From a virus, in IMG/VR virus record IMGVR_UViG_3300035698_006929, positions 1-27,196 of that record: a stretch of 27,196 nucleotides of DNA. The stretch is one strand, 5' to 3'. Position numbers and translations under genes: made by a program. Shown piece after piece: positions 13,551 through 22,271 of the stretch; position 1 is the stretch's first letter; the number at the start of each line of letters is the position of its first letter. The notes under the pieces were generated by a model. The model was not told where the DNA came from. It saw only the letters and a list, made by a program, of their open reading frames with translations, and ran no database searches.

Positions 13551-14231
13551 ATGTCGATGGATATTGGAGAGAGACTCGGACGCGAGGCAGAACCGGATGT
13601 CGTGGCCAGGGTAAGCGCCCAGGCACGGATGGGCATTCTGTTCCTTCGCAAGAAGGATACGGATCATACATTCGGATGGACGCCCGTGCTGGCCCAGCGT
13701 GACGACATGCTTCCCTGCACGAAGACCCTGCACGAAAAGCTGTGCGCAAAGCGCGCGGTGGAAGGTGCGTTGCGGTCGAAGAACCTGAATGCGATTCGCG
13801 TAACGGTCGCACGCCAAACCGAAGCGGAAGCGAAGTTTATCGAGGAACAGGAGAAGGTTCAGGCCGAACTTCTGGCGAACGAAGAGGCCATTGTTTCCCG
13901 TGAAGCCGCCGAAGCCGAGGCCGCAGAGAAGGCCGCAGACGAAGCAGCCGCCGAAGCCGCCAAGGTCAAGGCCGAAGCCGCAGACGCCGCGGAGAACGAG
14001 GCCGCAGAGAAAGGGGACGAACCTTCCCCCGAACTGGACGTCACGTCGGACGTCACGTCCCCGCCGCCCGCTGCTTCCCCGCCGCCCGCTGCCGAGTCGC
14101 CTGTTACCGCCGCCCTCCTTGTCGGGGAGAGCAAAGCGGACCTCGTCATCAGGGCGCAGGCGATGGGCCTGTCCGTTACCGGAAGCAAGGGCGACCTGGT
14201 CGGACGCATTCTGAGCCAACAGACCGCGTGA
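13551..14231 (+). CDS. Head-region protein with C-terminal SAP domain
   Basis: The 226-aa product has three parts. Residues 1-95 form an unrecognised domain (GILFLRKKDTDHTFGWTPVLAQRDDM is distinctive). Residues 96-160 are an Ala/Glu/Lys helix, probably a long coiled coil. A Pro-rich linker near 170-185 leads to residues 191-226, which read as a SAP motif: SKADLVIRAQAMGLSV..SKGDLVGRIL, two helices separated by a Gly. SAP domains bind DNA in many proteins. The ATG has AGGAG (13539-13543) seven bases upstream. Placed between the decoration-like gene and the adaptor, it could be a minor head or neck protein touching DNA; that is inference. Confidence 0.6.
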   Translation: MSMDIGERLGREAEPDVVARVSAQARMGILFLRKKDTDHTFGWTPVLAQRDDMLPCTKTLHEKLCAKRAVEGALRSKNLNAIRVTVARQTEAEAKFIEEQEKVQAELLANEEAIVSREAAEAEAAEKAADEAAAEAAKVKAEAADAAENEAAEKGDEPSPELDVTSDVTSPPPAASPPPAAESPVTAALLVGESKADLVIRAQAMGLSVTGSKGDLVGRILSQQTA

Positions 14232-14241
14232 TGAAAACCTG

Positions 14242-14271
14242 CCGGTGCCATGGTTCATCCCGTGGCGCCGG
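14242..14271 (+). other. 9-bp intergenic hairpin before the adaptor gene
   Basis: CCGGTGCCA (14242-14250) pairs with TGGCGCCGG (14263-14271) with one U-G pair and a 12-base loop. It starts ten bases after the preceding stop and ends before the adaptor ribosome binding site. No T tract. Confidence 0.55.
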
Positions 14272-14288
14272 GTAACAAGAGGGTGGCT

Positions 14289-14873
14289 ATGAAGCTGAAA
14301 GACCTTCTTATCGGCATGAGGGGGGATCTCCCCGGGTACGATGACGTCTTGGCGTTCCAGAAGTTGAGACTCGCCGTGCGGGAGTTCTGCCAGTTCACGG
14401 AAGTCTGGCGGGAGACGCTTCCGGCAATCAATCTTGTGGCCGACACGTCAGTCTATCAGGCGATCTCATCCCGCAGCTCGGCCTCCATCGTCAGGATCAC
14501 CAGTCTCAAGATCCAGGATGTCGAGCAGGATGCCACCGACTACACGTTCACGGACGGCCGGACGATCACCCTTGATGACGGTATCACGCCGTCTTCTGCC
14601 GTGACGGGGGGACTCGTTATCGAGGTGGCCCTCATTCCAGGTCGAGCGATCGAGCGCATGGATCCGGATTCCTTTGTTCTGCAATGGCAAGATGGGTTCG
14701 TGGCCGGGGCCATGTCGAAGCTGCAGGGCATGAAGGAGCGCCAGTGGTTCGATCCAGTGGCGGCAAATGGAAACGCCACGCTTTTCGAGACCTACAAGGC
14801 CTTCGCCCGCCGAGAGGCCCAGAGTGGCAACCGTTCGGTTCAACTGAAGGTGAGTGCGCGGCCATGGAAATAA
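14289..14873 (+). CDS. Head-tail adaptor (head completion) protein
   Basis: The 194-aa product matches the pattern of phage adaptor proteins that seal the portal and join the tail: an N-terminal helix 'FQKLRLAVREFCQFTEVWRETLPAINLVADTSVYQ', a beta core, then 'LVIEVALIPGRAIERMDPDSFVLQWQDGFVAGAMSKLQGMKERQWFDP...LFETYKAFARREA'. This includes the helix in which 'GA...L..M....W.D' is conserved. The ATG 14289 is chosen over the longer frame from 14250, which would start in the loop of the intergenic hairpin. GAGGGTGG lies before it. Its end overlaps the next gene by 10 bases. Confidence 0.75.
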   Translation: MKLKDLLIGMRGDLPGYDDVLAFQKLRLAVREFCQFTEVWRETLPAINLVADTSVYQAISSRSSASIVRITSLKIQDVEQDATDYTFTDGRTITLDDGITPSSAVTGGLVIEVALIPGRAIERMDPDSFVLQWQDGFVAGAMSKLQGMKERQWFDPVAANGNATLFETYKAFARREAQSGNRSVQLKVSARPWK

Positions 14874-15340
14874 TCGCCATGATCAAGAGGATATACGCGA
14901 TCACGCTCGTTCTGATGCTCGCCGGCCAGGCGTGCGCCGGGAAGCACTATGTCACCCTTGAGCTGGACGTCGACGAGAAGGAAGCCTCCATAACTGGGAC
15001 GCCGGGGCTCCGCGAGACGATAGACGTTCGGCTGACCAATACGCTGACCTACGCCGCGGACGATATGTGCGTCTACGTGGTAGGCAAGACAAACGCAGTG
15101 ACCCTGGTCGTGGCGCAATGCGCGACCTTCACGGACCAGACCGGATACTTCAGCGGAGAATTGGATCTGACCACAACGAACCTGATCGCCCAATTCGAGG
15201 GTCTACACGATCAGGCCGAGAAGGTATTCACGGTGCTCCTGGTCGATACGGCCAACAAGGACACCCTCGTCAACGACATCATCACGATCAAGAACAATCC
15301 CTATATCTCGGGGATGGAAGCACCAACGGAGCTGCCATGA
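14864..15340 (+). CDS. Secreted-type paralogue of the tail-spike N-terminal domain
   Basis: This 158-aa protein starts with a signal peptide-like sequence (MIKRIYAITLVLMLAGQACAG after a short MEIIA) with a possible cut after ACA. The rest is one domain, 'KHYVTLELDVDEKEASITG...LRETIDVRLTNTLTY', ending 'NDIITIKNNPY'. The next gene begins with a second copy of the same signal-plus-domain, so the two are tandem duplicates; here the copy stands alone without a fibre. ATG 14864 has AAGG about 13 bases upstream; ATG 14879 is an alternative without one. Stop and next start overlap as ATGA. It may be a fibre base, a chaperone-like partner or an independent envelope protein. Confidence 0.6.
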   Translation: MEIIAMIKRIYAITLVLMLAGQACAGKHYVTLELDVDEKEASITGTPGLRETIDVRLTNTLTYAADDMCVYVVGKTNAVTLVVAQCATFTDQTGYFSGELDLTTTNLIAQFEGLHDQAEKVFTVLLVDTANKDTLVNDIITIKNNPYISGMEAPTELP

Positions 15341-15785
15341 AACGATACGCTATCCCTGTCATATCGGCCATGCTGATGCTCACCGCCGTATGTTGCAGCA
15401 CTCGGGCGTCGAAGAACTACGTGATCATCGACATTGACCTCGACGAAAAAGAAGCCGACGTGACTGGGACGCCGGGGCTCCGCGAGACGATCGACGTTCG
15501 GCTGACCAACACGCTGACCTATGCCTCGGAGGATATGCGGTTCTACATCATCGGGAAGACGAATGCGGTCAACTTGATCGTCGCGCAATGCACCAACTTC
15601 ACCGACCAGACAGGGTATTTCGACGGGGAGTTGAACCTGAACACCATCCAGTTGACGAATCAGTTTGCCAACATGCAGGACCAGGGCGAGCGATCGTTCA
15701 CGATGATTCTGGTGGATGTGACGGCGAACGACACGCTGGTCAACGACATCATCGACATCCAGAACAACCCGTACTCGGCCGGGAT
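14940..15785 (+). repeat. Diverged tandem duplication of about 375 bp
   Basis: Bases about 14940-15312 and 15410-15785 encode homologous domains at an offset of 470 bases. A 29-base stretch starting with ACTGGGACGCC (14993 and 15463) is identical, and about 75 bases around it are nearly so. The rest has diverged to moderate protein similarity. The offset is not a multiple of three, so the copies lie in different frames and in two genes. Confidence 0.85.
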
Positions 15786-18700
15786 GGGGACGGCAACGAC
15801 GGTCAGCGCGGCCCTGGCGGTCAACTATGCCTTGGTGGCGAACGGTGTGACCGGGGGCGACTCCCACAACCACGACGGGGGAGACGGGGCGCAGATCGAC
15901 CATACGACGTTGAGCAATGTCGGGACGAACACGCATGCCGAGATCGACGCGCGGTTGGACGCGATTATCGCATCGAGCGGCGATCTGACTGCGATAACCA
16001 ACGTGACCGACGCGCTTGGCACTATCGCCAATAGCACTGGGACGATCCCTGGCGTTGGCACTACTGCGGCAGAGATTAACGCTGCGGTGAGCCTGCAAAA
16101 TCTGCAAGGCGCGGTGACTGACGCGCAGGTGCCGGACGGAATCACCGTGTCGAACTACCTGCCGCTTGCGGGTGGCACGATGGCGGGCAATATCGACGGC
16201 GGCAACAACAGGACCACGAATATCTTGGTGGTGGGGGCCAACAGAATTTGGTTCACAGACCCCGACGGCGCTGGTTGGGATGCTGACCAGCCCGAGGTTT
16301 ACTGGGATACCATATCACAGGAGTTGACAATAGGGCTCACGGGCGCTTCGGCTGGTAACACCATAACGATCGGCATTAATGGGATGACCTTTGCCGTCGG
16401 TAACGAAGTAGCCGTTGTGGCAACTACAAACGAATGGACCTTCCGCAGTGACATCGTAGTGACCAACTCTGCTGGTGATACATATTGCCTGATTTCGCCA
16501 GAGAGGATCGAGTTTGGTACAGCGTCTTTTAAGCTGGGCAGTACCGGCGCGCTTAGTGCTGACTGGGGCATTGGCGGAAAGTCTCTGACCAACGCCACCA
16601 GCTACGGCCTCTCGAACGGCGTTTCATTCGGCATTGCCGAGTACAACCACCTGACGAACGCCTACTCCTGGGGCGACCATGCCGAAGTCGGCTACTTGAC
16701 CGGAGCCGCTGACTCCTTCTGGCAGATCACGGCCGCCAACACGTCAGCGACGTACCTGGCGACGACTGTGGTCTCAAACGGCACCTTCACGGGGTCCGGG
16801 GCTGGCTGGGCCACTACCAGCGGGGTCTATACCGCCAACACTATGCTGTGCCCGTTCGGGTCCACCACGACGCTCACGCAGAGCAATAGGATGGCCGTGC
16901 TGACCGGCCGCATCTACCGGGTCACGGCCGACCTGAATGTTTCCGCGACCGGATCAGGAGAGGGCGTGCTCATCGCGCTGGGCGGTGAGACGAACACATG
17001 GGACACGGGCGACGACCGGACGATTCACCATGAGTACCTGATCCGGGCCAACGAAGGCCTGCGCATCGAGATGACCCCGACCAACGATGCCGTGTACCTG
17101 GACAACGTGACATGCCAACTTGTCGAAGAGGGCGACGGGCGGTTTGCGGACGATGTGCATGTCGGCGGGGTCATCTGGCTGGCCGGGACGAACATCGAGG
17201 ATCTGATCGACGCCGTCACCTACTCCCAGCTCCAGAACTGGGCGGGGCACCCGGCCGTGTCCAACGTCCAGCTCAACGGCCATTGGCTCTCGGGCGACGG
17301 CGGAGACGAGGGGATCTGGATCTCCCCCAGCGGCCACGTCGGCATCTGCACCAACGCGATCCCAAGCGAGATCGAGCCCGGGTCCGGATGGGGATACGCC
17401 CCGAGCCTCATTGTCGGTCGGCCGATCGGCGGCAAGGTCGCCTCGCTCGCCATCCGCAATGACCTCGACGAACAGGCAATGGAGTTGCTGTTTTGGGATG
17501 CCTTCGACGACGACTACTGGGCGGTGGCCGCGTTCACCGACGGAGGCGGCAATTACCTCGCGATCCAGCGCTCGACCAACTCCTTCGCGTTCGCGGATTT
17601 CGTCCGCTGGTACGAGAACGGCGACACCGACGTCCGAGACCACGCCGTCACCAACCTCGACGACGAGGCGTACACCTCGGCCGGGTTCGACGGCGACAAA
17701 AGCGCCGTCTCCAAAAACGCAGTGCGCGACGAGATGGAACTGCGCGCCGTCAAGTCCGTCGTCGATACGCAGAAATGGGATTCGGCGCAGATTTCCGACT
17801 TCCCCACGAACACCCCGACCGCCGGACAGGTTCCCAAGTACAACGCGACGGATGGCCGGTGGTACGGCGCGGACGACATCGGCGCGTCCTATTCCGACTG
17901 CACGAACACATACTACGTCATGCCGTGCGGGAATGATGCAGATTCGGGCCTGAACATCATGGAACCGAAGCTAACCATTGCGGCGGCGTTGGCTGCTGGG
18001 GCGGCGGTCAAGGCGGCGGGTGGTGCATCGTCAACCGTGCTGGTTTACCCCGGAACATACGCAGAAGACTTGATTATCAGCAACGGCGTGTCGCTTGTCG
18101 GCTACTCGGCAAATAATACGGTTATATTAGGCAGCATTACCATTGATGCAGGGTACCTGGGCGGGGAAGTCGCAGACATCAGCATCCAGGCGATAAGCAA
18201 CGTAGGGATGCAGTACACGGCTCCCAAAGCCCTTGATACAGGATGGGAGATTACGTTGCGGAATGTGGCGTTTGTTGAGACATCAATGACCAACTTCACT
18301 GACACTGCAATTCAGATACTTGGCGGCAGGGTCAGGATGGTAGGTTGCAGTCTTGTTGCTTCATCGCCAAACTTCGATTACATGGGCACATCAAGTGGGT
18401 CGTGGCTGCTCATCACCAATAGCCCTTATTTCCAGATGCGGAACTGTTCTGTCACCATTAGCGACATGGCCAACACAAACGTCGGTATCACCGTGATTGG
18501 CGATTACTCTACGGGGACGGGCAAGACAGACATCAGGAATTGCGTTTGCGATACTACATACACGAATGACAGCCAAGGGGACTTCAAGTTTTACGGAGCG
18601 TACTCATCTTCGGAATCCAAGGCCATTGCCGAGTGTCGCATTACTGTGAATGGCATAGACGATAGCGGCGGGGATGTTGACGGGGTTTATGCCGAGAATG

Positions 18701-20481
18701 GAGCAACGGTCAGAGTATCAAAGGTGACGTGCATTCTGGACGTTGACGCATTCGAGAAAACTCACGCCTATCATGCCGACGGAACTGGAACGGTCATCAA
18801 CGCGAGCCTTTCGGATGATAAAACGTCAGACGGAAACGAAGAATTTGCCGGTAGCGTTATCACCTTCACCGGCAGCCCTCAACCCGGCTTGCACACGGCA
18901 GACGCCTATATGCTCGATGATGTTATCATCACGTCATGGCCCGAGAGCCCTACGCTTACCGGGCACAACGGGACGAACTGGGACAACTTCTGCGAGTCAA
19001 AGAATGCGGTGCTGACTGCCGATCCGGTCTACAACAACCTGACCGATGTTGCGGACGGAAGCTCAAGGAGCATACAAGACTCTGACGGTTATCTCATGGG
19101 CATAACCTTCACCTTCGACGGGTGGGAACGAGTTGCTGGCGACGGCGAAGACGTGGCTGGCACGCTATTCCCCAAGCTCGTCGTCAAGTCGATGGCGCGT
19201 ACCGTTGTCGGCGCAACAGGCACCGTTGCAATCACAGGGCTGGACGTTGGCGAAACGTACATCATGGACATTCTCGGCAGCGCAAGGGACGCTGGCAAGG
19301 GCTGTACGAACATGACGTACTGGACGGACATTTCGACCAGCACAGGCACCGTTGCGACCGTGGACAATACTTCAACCCTTGTCGTGCTGACCAACGTGGC
19401 TACGTCCAGCAGCATGACGCTGTACTGCAAGGGCACCGTGCCGACTGACCGCGCCTTCCTGAACGCCATACGTATGCGCGGGCCAGTGGGCGAGGGGCTT
19501 GACGACAAGTATATGCGACTCGACGGGCAAGAGGCGATGACAGGCGACCTTCCGATGGGCGGCTACGATCTGACCGATGCAGGGACGTTGGAGGGCACGT
19601 CAACCAACTCAACGCACCTTGGCGGCACGGCGGCGTCTGGGATCATCCACGCGGACGGCAGCGTTGCGATGGCGGCGGACCTGGACGGGGGCACTAAATA
19701 TCTGAAGAACTGGAAACGGCTGTACTATAACGACACCAACAGCTATTTCTCAGCTGAATATGGCACATATGTACTTAATGGGGATATAGTCTTCAACGGC
19801 GGCAATCATCTTCTGAAAGATGACTCGGGGATATGGGACAGCGAGGGCACGGCCACCAGCACAACCGAGATCGTAAACTATACGTGCCTGACAAATAAGG
19901 CCGCGACAGAGGGCTGGGCGGGCGTCACCAACAACCAAACCGGCCTGACGCTTGACGGCGACTTCACCAGCACCGGCACACTCGACGGGTACGAGGGCGC
20001 GGAGTTTTGCCTTGTCGCGGGCGACACCATCACCGGCGCGCTGCTGCTCGACGACGATGCAAACATGCGCATGGACGCCACGGCCGACGGGATGGCCGAT
20101 GACAAGTTCAACGGCACCACGATGACCGGCAAGCTCACGGGCGAAGCGGTAACGCAATGGCAGGCGGTTTACCTGTGGACGAACGGCACATGGAAGGTGG
20201 CTGACGCAGACCTGGCGGGCGCATTCCCGTCGTGGGGCATTGCCACGGCTACCATCGGCACTGGCACAAACCTCGTCGTGCTGACGCAGGGCATCGTGCG
20301 AAACGACGCATGGACATGGACCACGAACGGCGCACCGCTCTACCTGTCCGACACTGCGGGCGGGCTATCGCAGACGCCGCCTGGAACTGCCGCAGATTGC
20401 GTGCAACTTATCGGCAAGGTACTCAGCGATGACGAAGCGTATATTAACGCGGGCAGCATGGTTTACGGGTTGGTGAAATGA
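15337..20481 (+). CDS. Long modular tail spike/fibre with signal peptide
   Basis: This 1714-aa protein is the likely receptor-binding spike. In order: a signal peptide-like start (MKRYAIPVISAMLMLTAVCCST, residues 1-24); the domain shared with the preceding gene (25-150); a fibre linker with SHNHDGG (about 175); 'YLPLAGGTMAGNIDGG' (about 272); 'YSWGDHAEVGYLTGA' (about 443), a phrase common in phage fibres; a jelly-roll carbohydrate-binding-like segment (about 473-600, NGTFTGSGAGW...YLDNVTCQL); a pectin-lyase-like right-handed beta helix (about 858-1170, starting at YYVMPCGNDADSG); and a C-terminal beta domain (about 1595-1714) seen at the end of many phage structural proteins. No catalytic residue can be named. 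ATGA overlap with the previous stop sets the start. The beta-helix part is visibly less GC-rich, suggesting module exchange. A signal peptide is unexpected on a spike. Confidence 0.8.
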   Translation: MKRYAIPVISAMLMLTAVCCSTRASKNYVIIDIDLDEKEADVTGTPGLRETIDVRLTNTLTYASEDMRFYIIGKTNAVNLIVAQCTNFTDQTGYFDGELNLNTIQLTNQFANMQDQGERSFTMILVDVTANDTLVNDIIDIQNNPYSAGMGTATTVSAALAVNYALVANGVTGGDSHNHDGGDGAQIDHTTLSNVGTNTHAEIDARLDAIIASSGDLTAITNVTDALGTIANSTGTIPGVGTTAAEINAAVSLQNLQGAVTDAQVPDGITVSNYLPLAGGTMAGNIDGGNNRTTNILVVGANRIWFTDPDGAGWDADQPEVYWDTISQELTIGLTGASAGNTITIGINGMTFAVGNEVAVVATTNEWTFRSDIVVTNSAGDTYCLISPERIEFGTASFKLGSTGALSADWGIGGKSLTNATSYGLSNGVSFGIAEYNHLTNAYSWGDHAEVGYLTGAADSFWQITAANTSATYLATTVVSNGTFTGSGAGWATTSGVYTANTMLCPFGSTTTLTQSNRMAVLTGRIYRVTADLNVSATGSGEGVLIALGGETNTWDTGDDRTIHHEYLIRANEGLRIEMTPTNDAVYLDNVTCQLVEEGDGRFADDVHVGGVIWLAGTNIEDLIDAVTYSQLQNWAGHPAVSNVQLNGHWLSGDGGDEGIWISPSGHVGICTNAIPSEIEPGSGWGYAPSLIVGRPIGGKVASLAIRNDLDEQAMELLFWDAFDDDYWAVAAFTDGGGNYLAIQRSTNSFAFADFVRWYENGDTDVRDHAVTNLDDEAYTSAGFDGDKSAVSKNAVRDEMELRAVKSVVDTQKWDSAQISDFPTNTPTAGQVPKYNATDGRWYGADDIGASYSDCTNTYYVMPCGNDADSGLNIMEPKLTIAAALAAGAAVKAAGGASSTVLVYPGTYAEDLIISNGVSLVGYSANNTVILGSITIDAGYLGGEVADISIQAISNVGMQYTAPKALDTGWEITLRNVAFVETSMTNFTDTAIQILGGRVRMVGCSLVASSPNFDYMGTSSGSWLLITNSPYFQMRNCSVTISDMANTNVGITVIGDYSTGTGKTDIRNCVCDTTYTNDSQGDFKFYGAYSSSESKAIAECRITVNGIDDSGGDVDGVYAENGATVRVSKVTCILDVDAFEKTHAYHADGTGTVINASLSDDKTSDGNEEFAGSVITFTGSPQPGLHTADAYMLDDVIITSWPESPTLTGHNGTNWDNFCESKNAVLTADPVYNNLTDVADGSSRSIQDSDGYLMGITFTFDGWERVAGDGEDVAGTLFPKLVVKSMARTVVGATGTVAITGLDVGETYIMDILGSARDAGKGCTNMTYWTDISTSTGTVATVDNTSTLVVLTNVATSSSMTLYCKGTVPTDRAFLNAIRMRGPVGEGLDDKYMRLDGQEAMTGDLPMGGYDLTDAGTLEGTSTNSTHLGGTAASGIIHADGSVAMAADLDGGTKYLKNWKRLYYNDTNSYFSAEYGTYVLNGDIVFNGGNHLLKDDSGIWDSEGTATSTTEIVNYTCLTNKAATEGWAGVTNNQTGLTLDGDFTSTGTLDGYEGAEFCLVAGDTITGALLLDDDANMRMDATADGMADDKFNGTTMTGKLTGEAVTQWQAVYLWTNGTWKVADADLAGAFPSWGIATATIGTGTNLVVLTQGIVRNDAWTWTTNGAPLYLSDTAGGLSQTPPGTAADCVQLIGKVLSDDEAYINAGSMVYGLVK

Positions 20482-21902
20482 TGAACCACGAGCACATATT
20501 GCTGGCATGGATCGCGTCTTTCTTTCTGGCGGCGGGTTGTACTTTCTGCGCGGAACTGGACGAGTTCGCGGGCGTGGAGATTGACGACACATCTACGCTT
20601 CTGGGCGTTGCCGGTTTGTCCGAGATTATGGGCGTGACGATTACGAGCGGCACCATCGAAACAACAAACAGCTTCATCACTACATGGACAATCGCCGGGG
20701 CAGACACGATTACACTGCCATTCCGCAACCTCGGCACGTTCGACTTGCAAGTGGATTGGGGCGACGGCAGCACAGTCAGCAACGTCACGGCTTACGATGA
20801 CGCGGGCATTACGCACAGCTACACCGGCGCGGGCACGTATGAGGTCGTCATCGAAGGCACGATGGGCAACTGGTATTTCAACAACGTCGGGGACAAGACG
20901 CTATTCCGCACGGTTGAGCAATGGGGGGATGTTGGTATTAATGCGTCGGGGTTGGAATCTGCGTTCAATGGTTGTTCAGGGGCAACCTCGTTTGCAACTC
21001 CAGTTCCGGCATCATGGGATGCGGTCACCACGCTTTACTCTACGTGGTATGGCTGCTCGTCGCTGACCACTGCCCCCGCCGTAAATGCACTAACCAAAGT
21101 CAACACACTTTCCGCTACGTGGTATAGCTGCTCGTCGCTAACCACTGCTCCAGACGTTTCCGCTCTGACCAACGTCACCTCGCTGTACGATACGTGGCAA
21201 GGCTGCTCGGCGCTAACTACTGCCCCTGCCGTAAATGCCTTAACCAATGTAACCACGCTTTACTCTACGTGGCGAGGCTGCTCGTTTCTAACTGCCCCCG
21301 CCGTAAATGCACTAACCAAAGTCAACACGCTTTACCGCACGTGGTATGGCTGCTCGTTTCTAACCACTGCTCCAGACGTTTCCGCTCTGACCAACGTCAC
21401 CTCGCTTGTCTCTACGTGGCGAGGCTGCTCGTCGCTAACTAATGCCCCAGACGTAAATGCCTTAACCAATGTAACCACGCTTACCTATGCGTGGCAAAAC
21501 TGCTCGGCCGTAACAAATGAACCGATTAGCACAATCGGTTCAGCCGTAACAGCGGCATTCCGTGCGTGGAATGACGCATCTCAAATCCCATCAGACGTAA
21601 GCGGCTGGACGTACAACGCCGCCAATAACGACTATATGGGATTGCAAAATACTGATGCGATGACCTACTCCGCGTCAAATGGCGCGTTTTCCGCGAACAT
21701 CAAGGATAACATAGACATCGACTGGTCGCTCGCCACGCTTTCCTCCGCCGAGATAGACAACGTGCTGGTGGACCTGGATACGTCAAGCGCAACGGGCGGA
21801 GTTATCAACGTGTCGGGCGGTACGTCGGGCGCACCCGGCGCGTCAGGACTCAACGCCAAAACGAACCTGCTGGCTGTAGGATGGACGGTGACACACAACT
21901 AA
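20478..21902 (+). CDS. BspA/DUF285-type leucine-rich repeat surface protein
   Basis: The 474-aa product opens with a signal or lipoprotein-like sequence (HILLAWIASFFLAAGCTFCA). Next is a domain with 'LQVDWGDGSTVSN...HSYTGAGTYEVVIEGTM' (PKD-like), the usual lead-in to DUF285/BspA-type repeats. Seven 25-residue units follow (about residues 183-356, consensus VTTLYSTWYGCSSLTTAPDVNALTN), then a C-terminal cap ending 'LLAVGWTVTHN'. Such repeats mediate adhesion and binding in bacterial surface proteins and also occur in phage and prophage receptor-binding proteins. The start overlaps the spike stop (ATGA), and its own stop overlaps the next ATG (TAATG), so it is part of the same translational unit. 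Likely a second host-recognition protein. Confidence 0.75.
   Translation: MMNHEHILLAWIASFFLAAGCTFCAELDEFAGVEIDDTSTLLGVAGLSEIMGVTITSGTIETTNSFITTWTIAGADTITLPFRNLGTFDLQVDWGDGSTVSNVTAYDDAGITHSYTGAGTYEVVIEGTMGNWYFNNVGDKTLFRTVEQWGDVGINASGLESAFNGCSGATSFATPVPASWDAVTTLYSTWYGCSSLTTAPAVNALTKVNTLSATWYSCSSLTTAPDVSALTNVTSLYDTWQGCSALTTAPAVNALTNVTTLYSTWRGCSFLTAPAVNALTKVNTLYRTWYGCSFLTTAPDVSALTNVTSLVSTWRGCSSLTNAPDVNALTNVTTLTYAWQNCSAVTNEPISTIGSAVTAAFRAWNDASQIPSDVSGWTYNAANNDYMGLQNTDAMTYSASNGAFSANIKDNIDIDWSLATLSSAEIDNVLVDLDTSSATGGVINVSGGTSGAPGASGLNAKTNLLAVGWTVTHN
21024..21545 (+). repeat. Seven tandem 75-bp repeat units with a three-unit super-repeat
   Basis: Units begin at 21024, 21099, 21174, 21249 (72 bases, one codon lost), 21321, 21396 and 21471. 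Units 1, 2 and 3 match units 4, 5 and 6 respectively better than their neighbours, for example unit 2 VNTLSATWYSC and unit 5 VNTLYRTWYGC. A block of about 225 bases has therefore been duplicated. Unit 7 is degenerate. DNA phrases such as GCTGCTCG and GTAAATGC recur in most units. Confidence 0.85.
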
Positions 21903-22267
21903 TGAAAACGACAATCATACTTGCACTTGCGGCGGTGGCTGGCGCGACCTACGCGCAGGACGAACGGGCAACGGTGGTAAAGACGGAGACATGGACCGTG
22001 AAGGGCAAGCAGTACACCGTCCGCCATGCCGCCGTTGCAAAGCCGATCAGCGGCAAGAACACGGTGCGGATCGTGCATGACGGCAAGCGCGTCGTGACGC
22101 TCTTTAGCGTGGACCGGGGAAAGACGTGGACCCCGCACCACATCGTCGATGCGCGCAGCGAAGTTGACGCGAAGAAGATCATCGAGAAGTTGGGCCTTGC
22201 GGTGCCCGATGCGCTGAAACCAGAGATCGAAGAGGACGAGGCAACACAACCAGTAACAGGAGGGTGA
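21902..22267 (+). CDS. Secreted hypothetical protein, 121 aa
   Basis: The N-terminus MKTTIILALAAVAGATYA followed by QDE is a textbook signal peptide with an AxA-type cut site. The mature part is small and basic-acidic mixed (TWTVKGKQYTVRHAAV, RIVHDGKRVVTLFSVDRGKTWTPHHI) and probably beta-rich, ending in an acidic tail. No family recognised. The ATG overlaps the previous stop (TAATG). It lies in the run of exported-type products after the spike. Confidence 0.65.
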   Translation: MKTTIILALAAVAGATYAQDERATVVKTETWTVKGKQYTVRHAAVAKPISGKNTVRIVHDGKRVVTLFSVDRGKTWTPHHIVDARSEVDAKKIIEKLGLAVPDALKPEIEEDEATQPVTGG

Positions 22268-22271
22268 CGCG

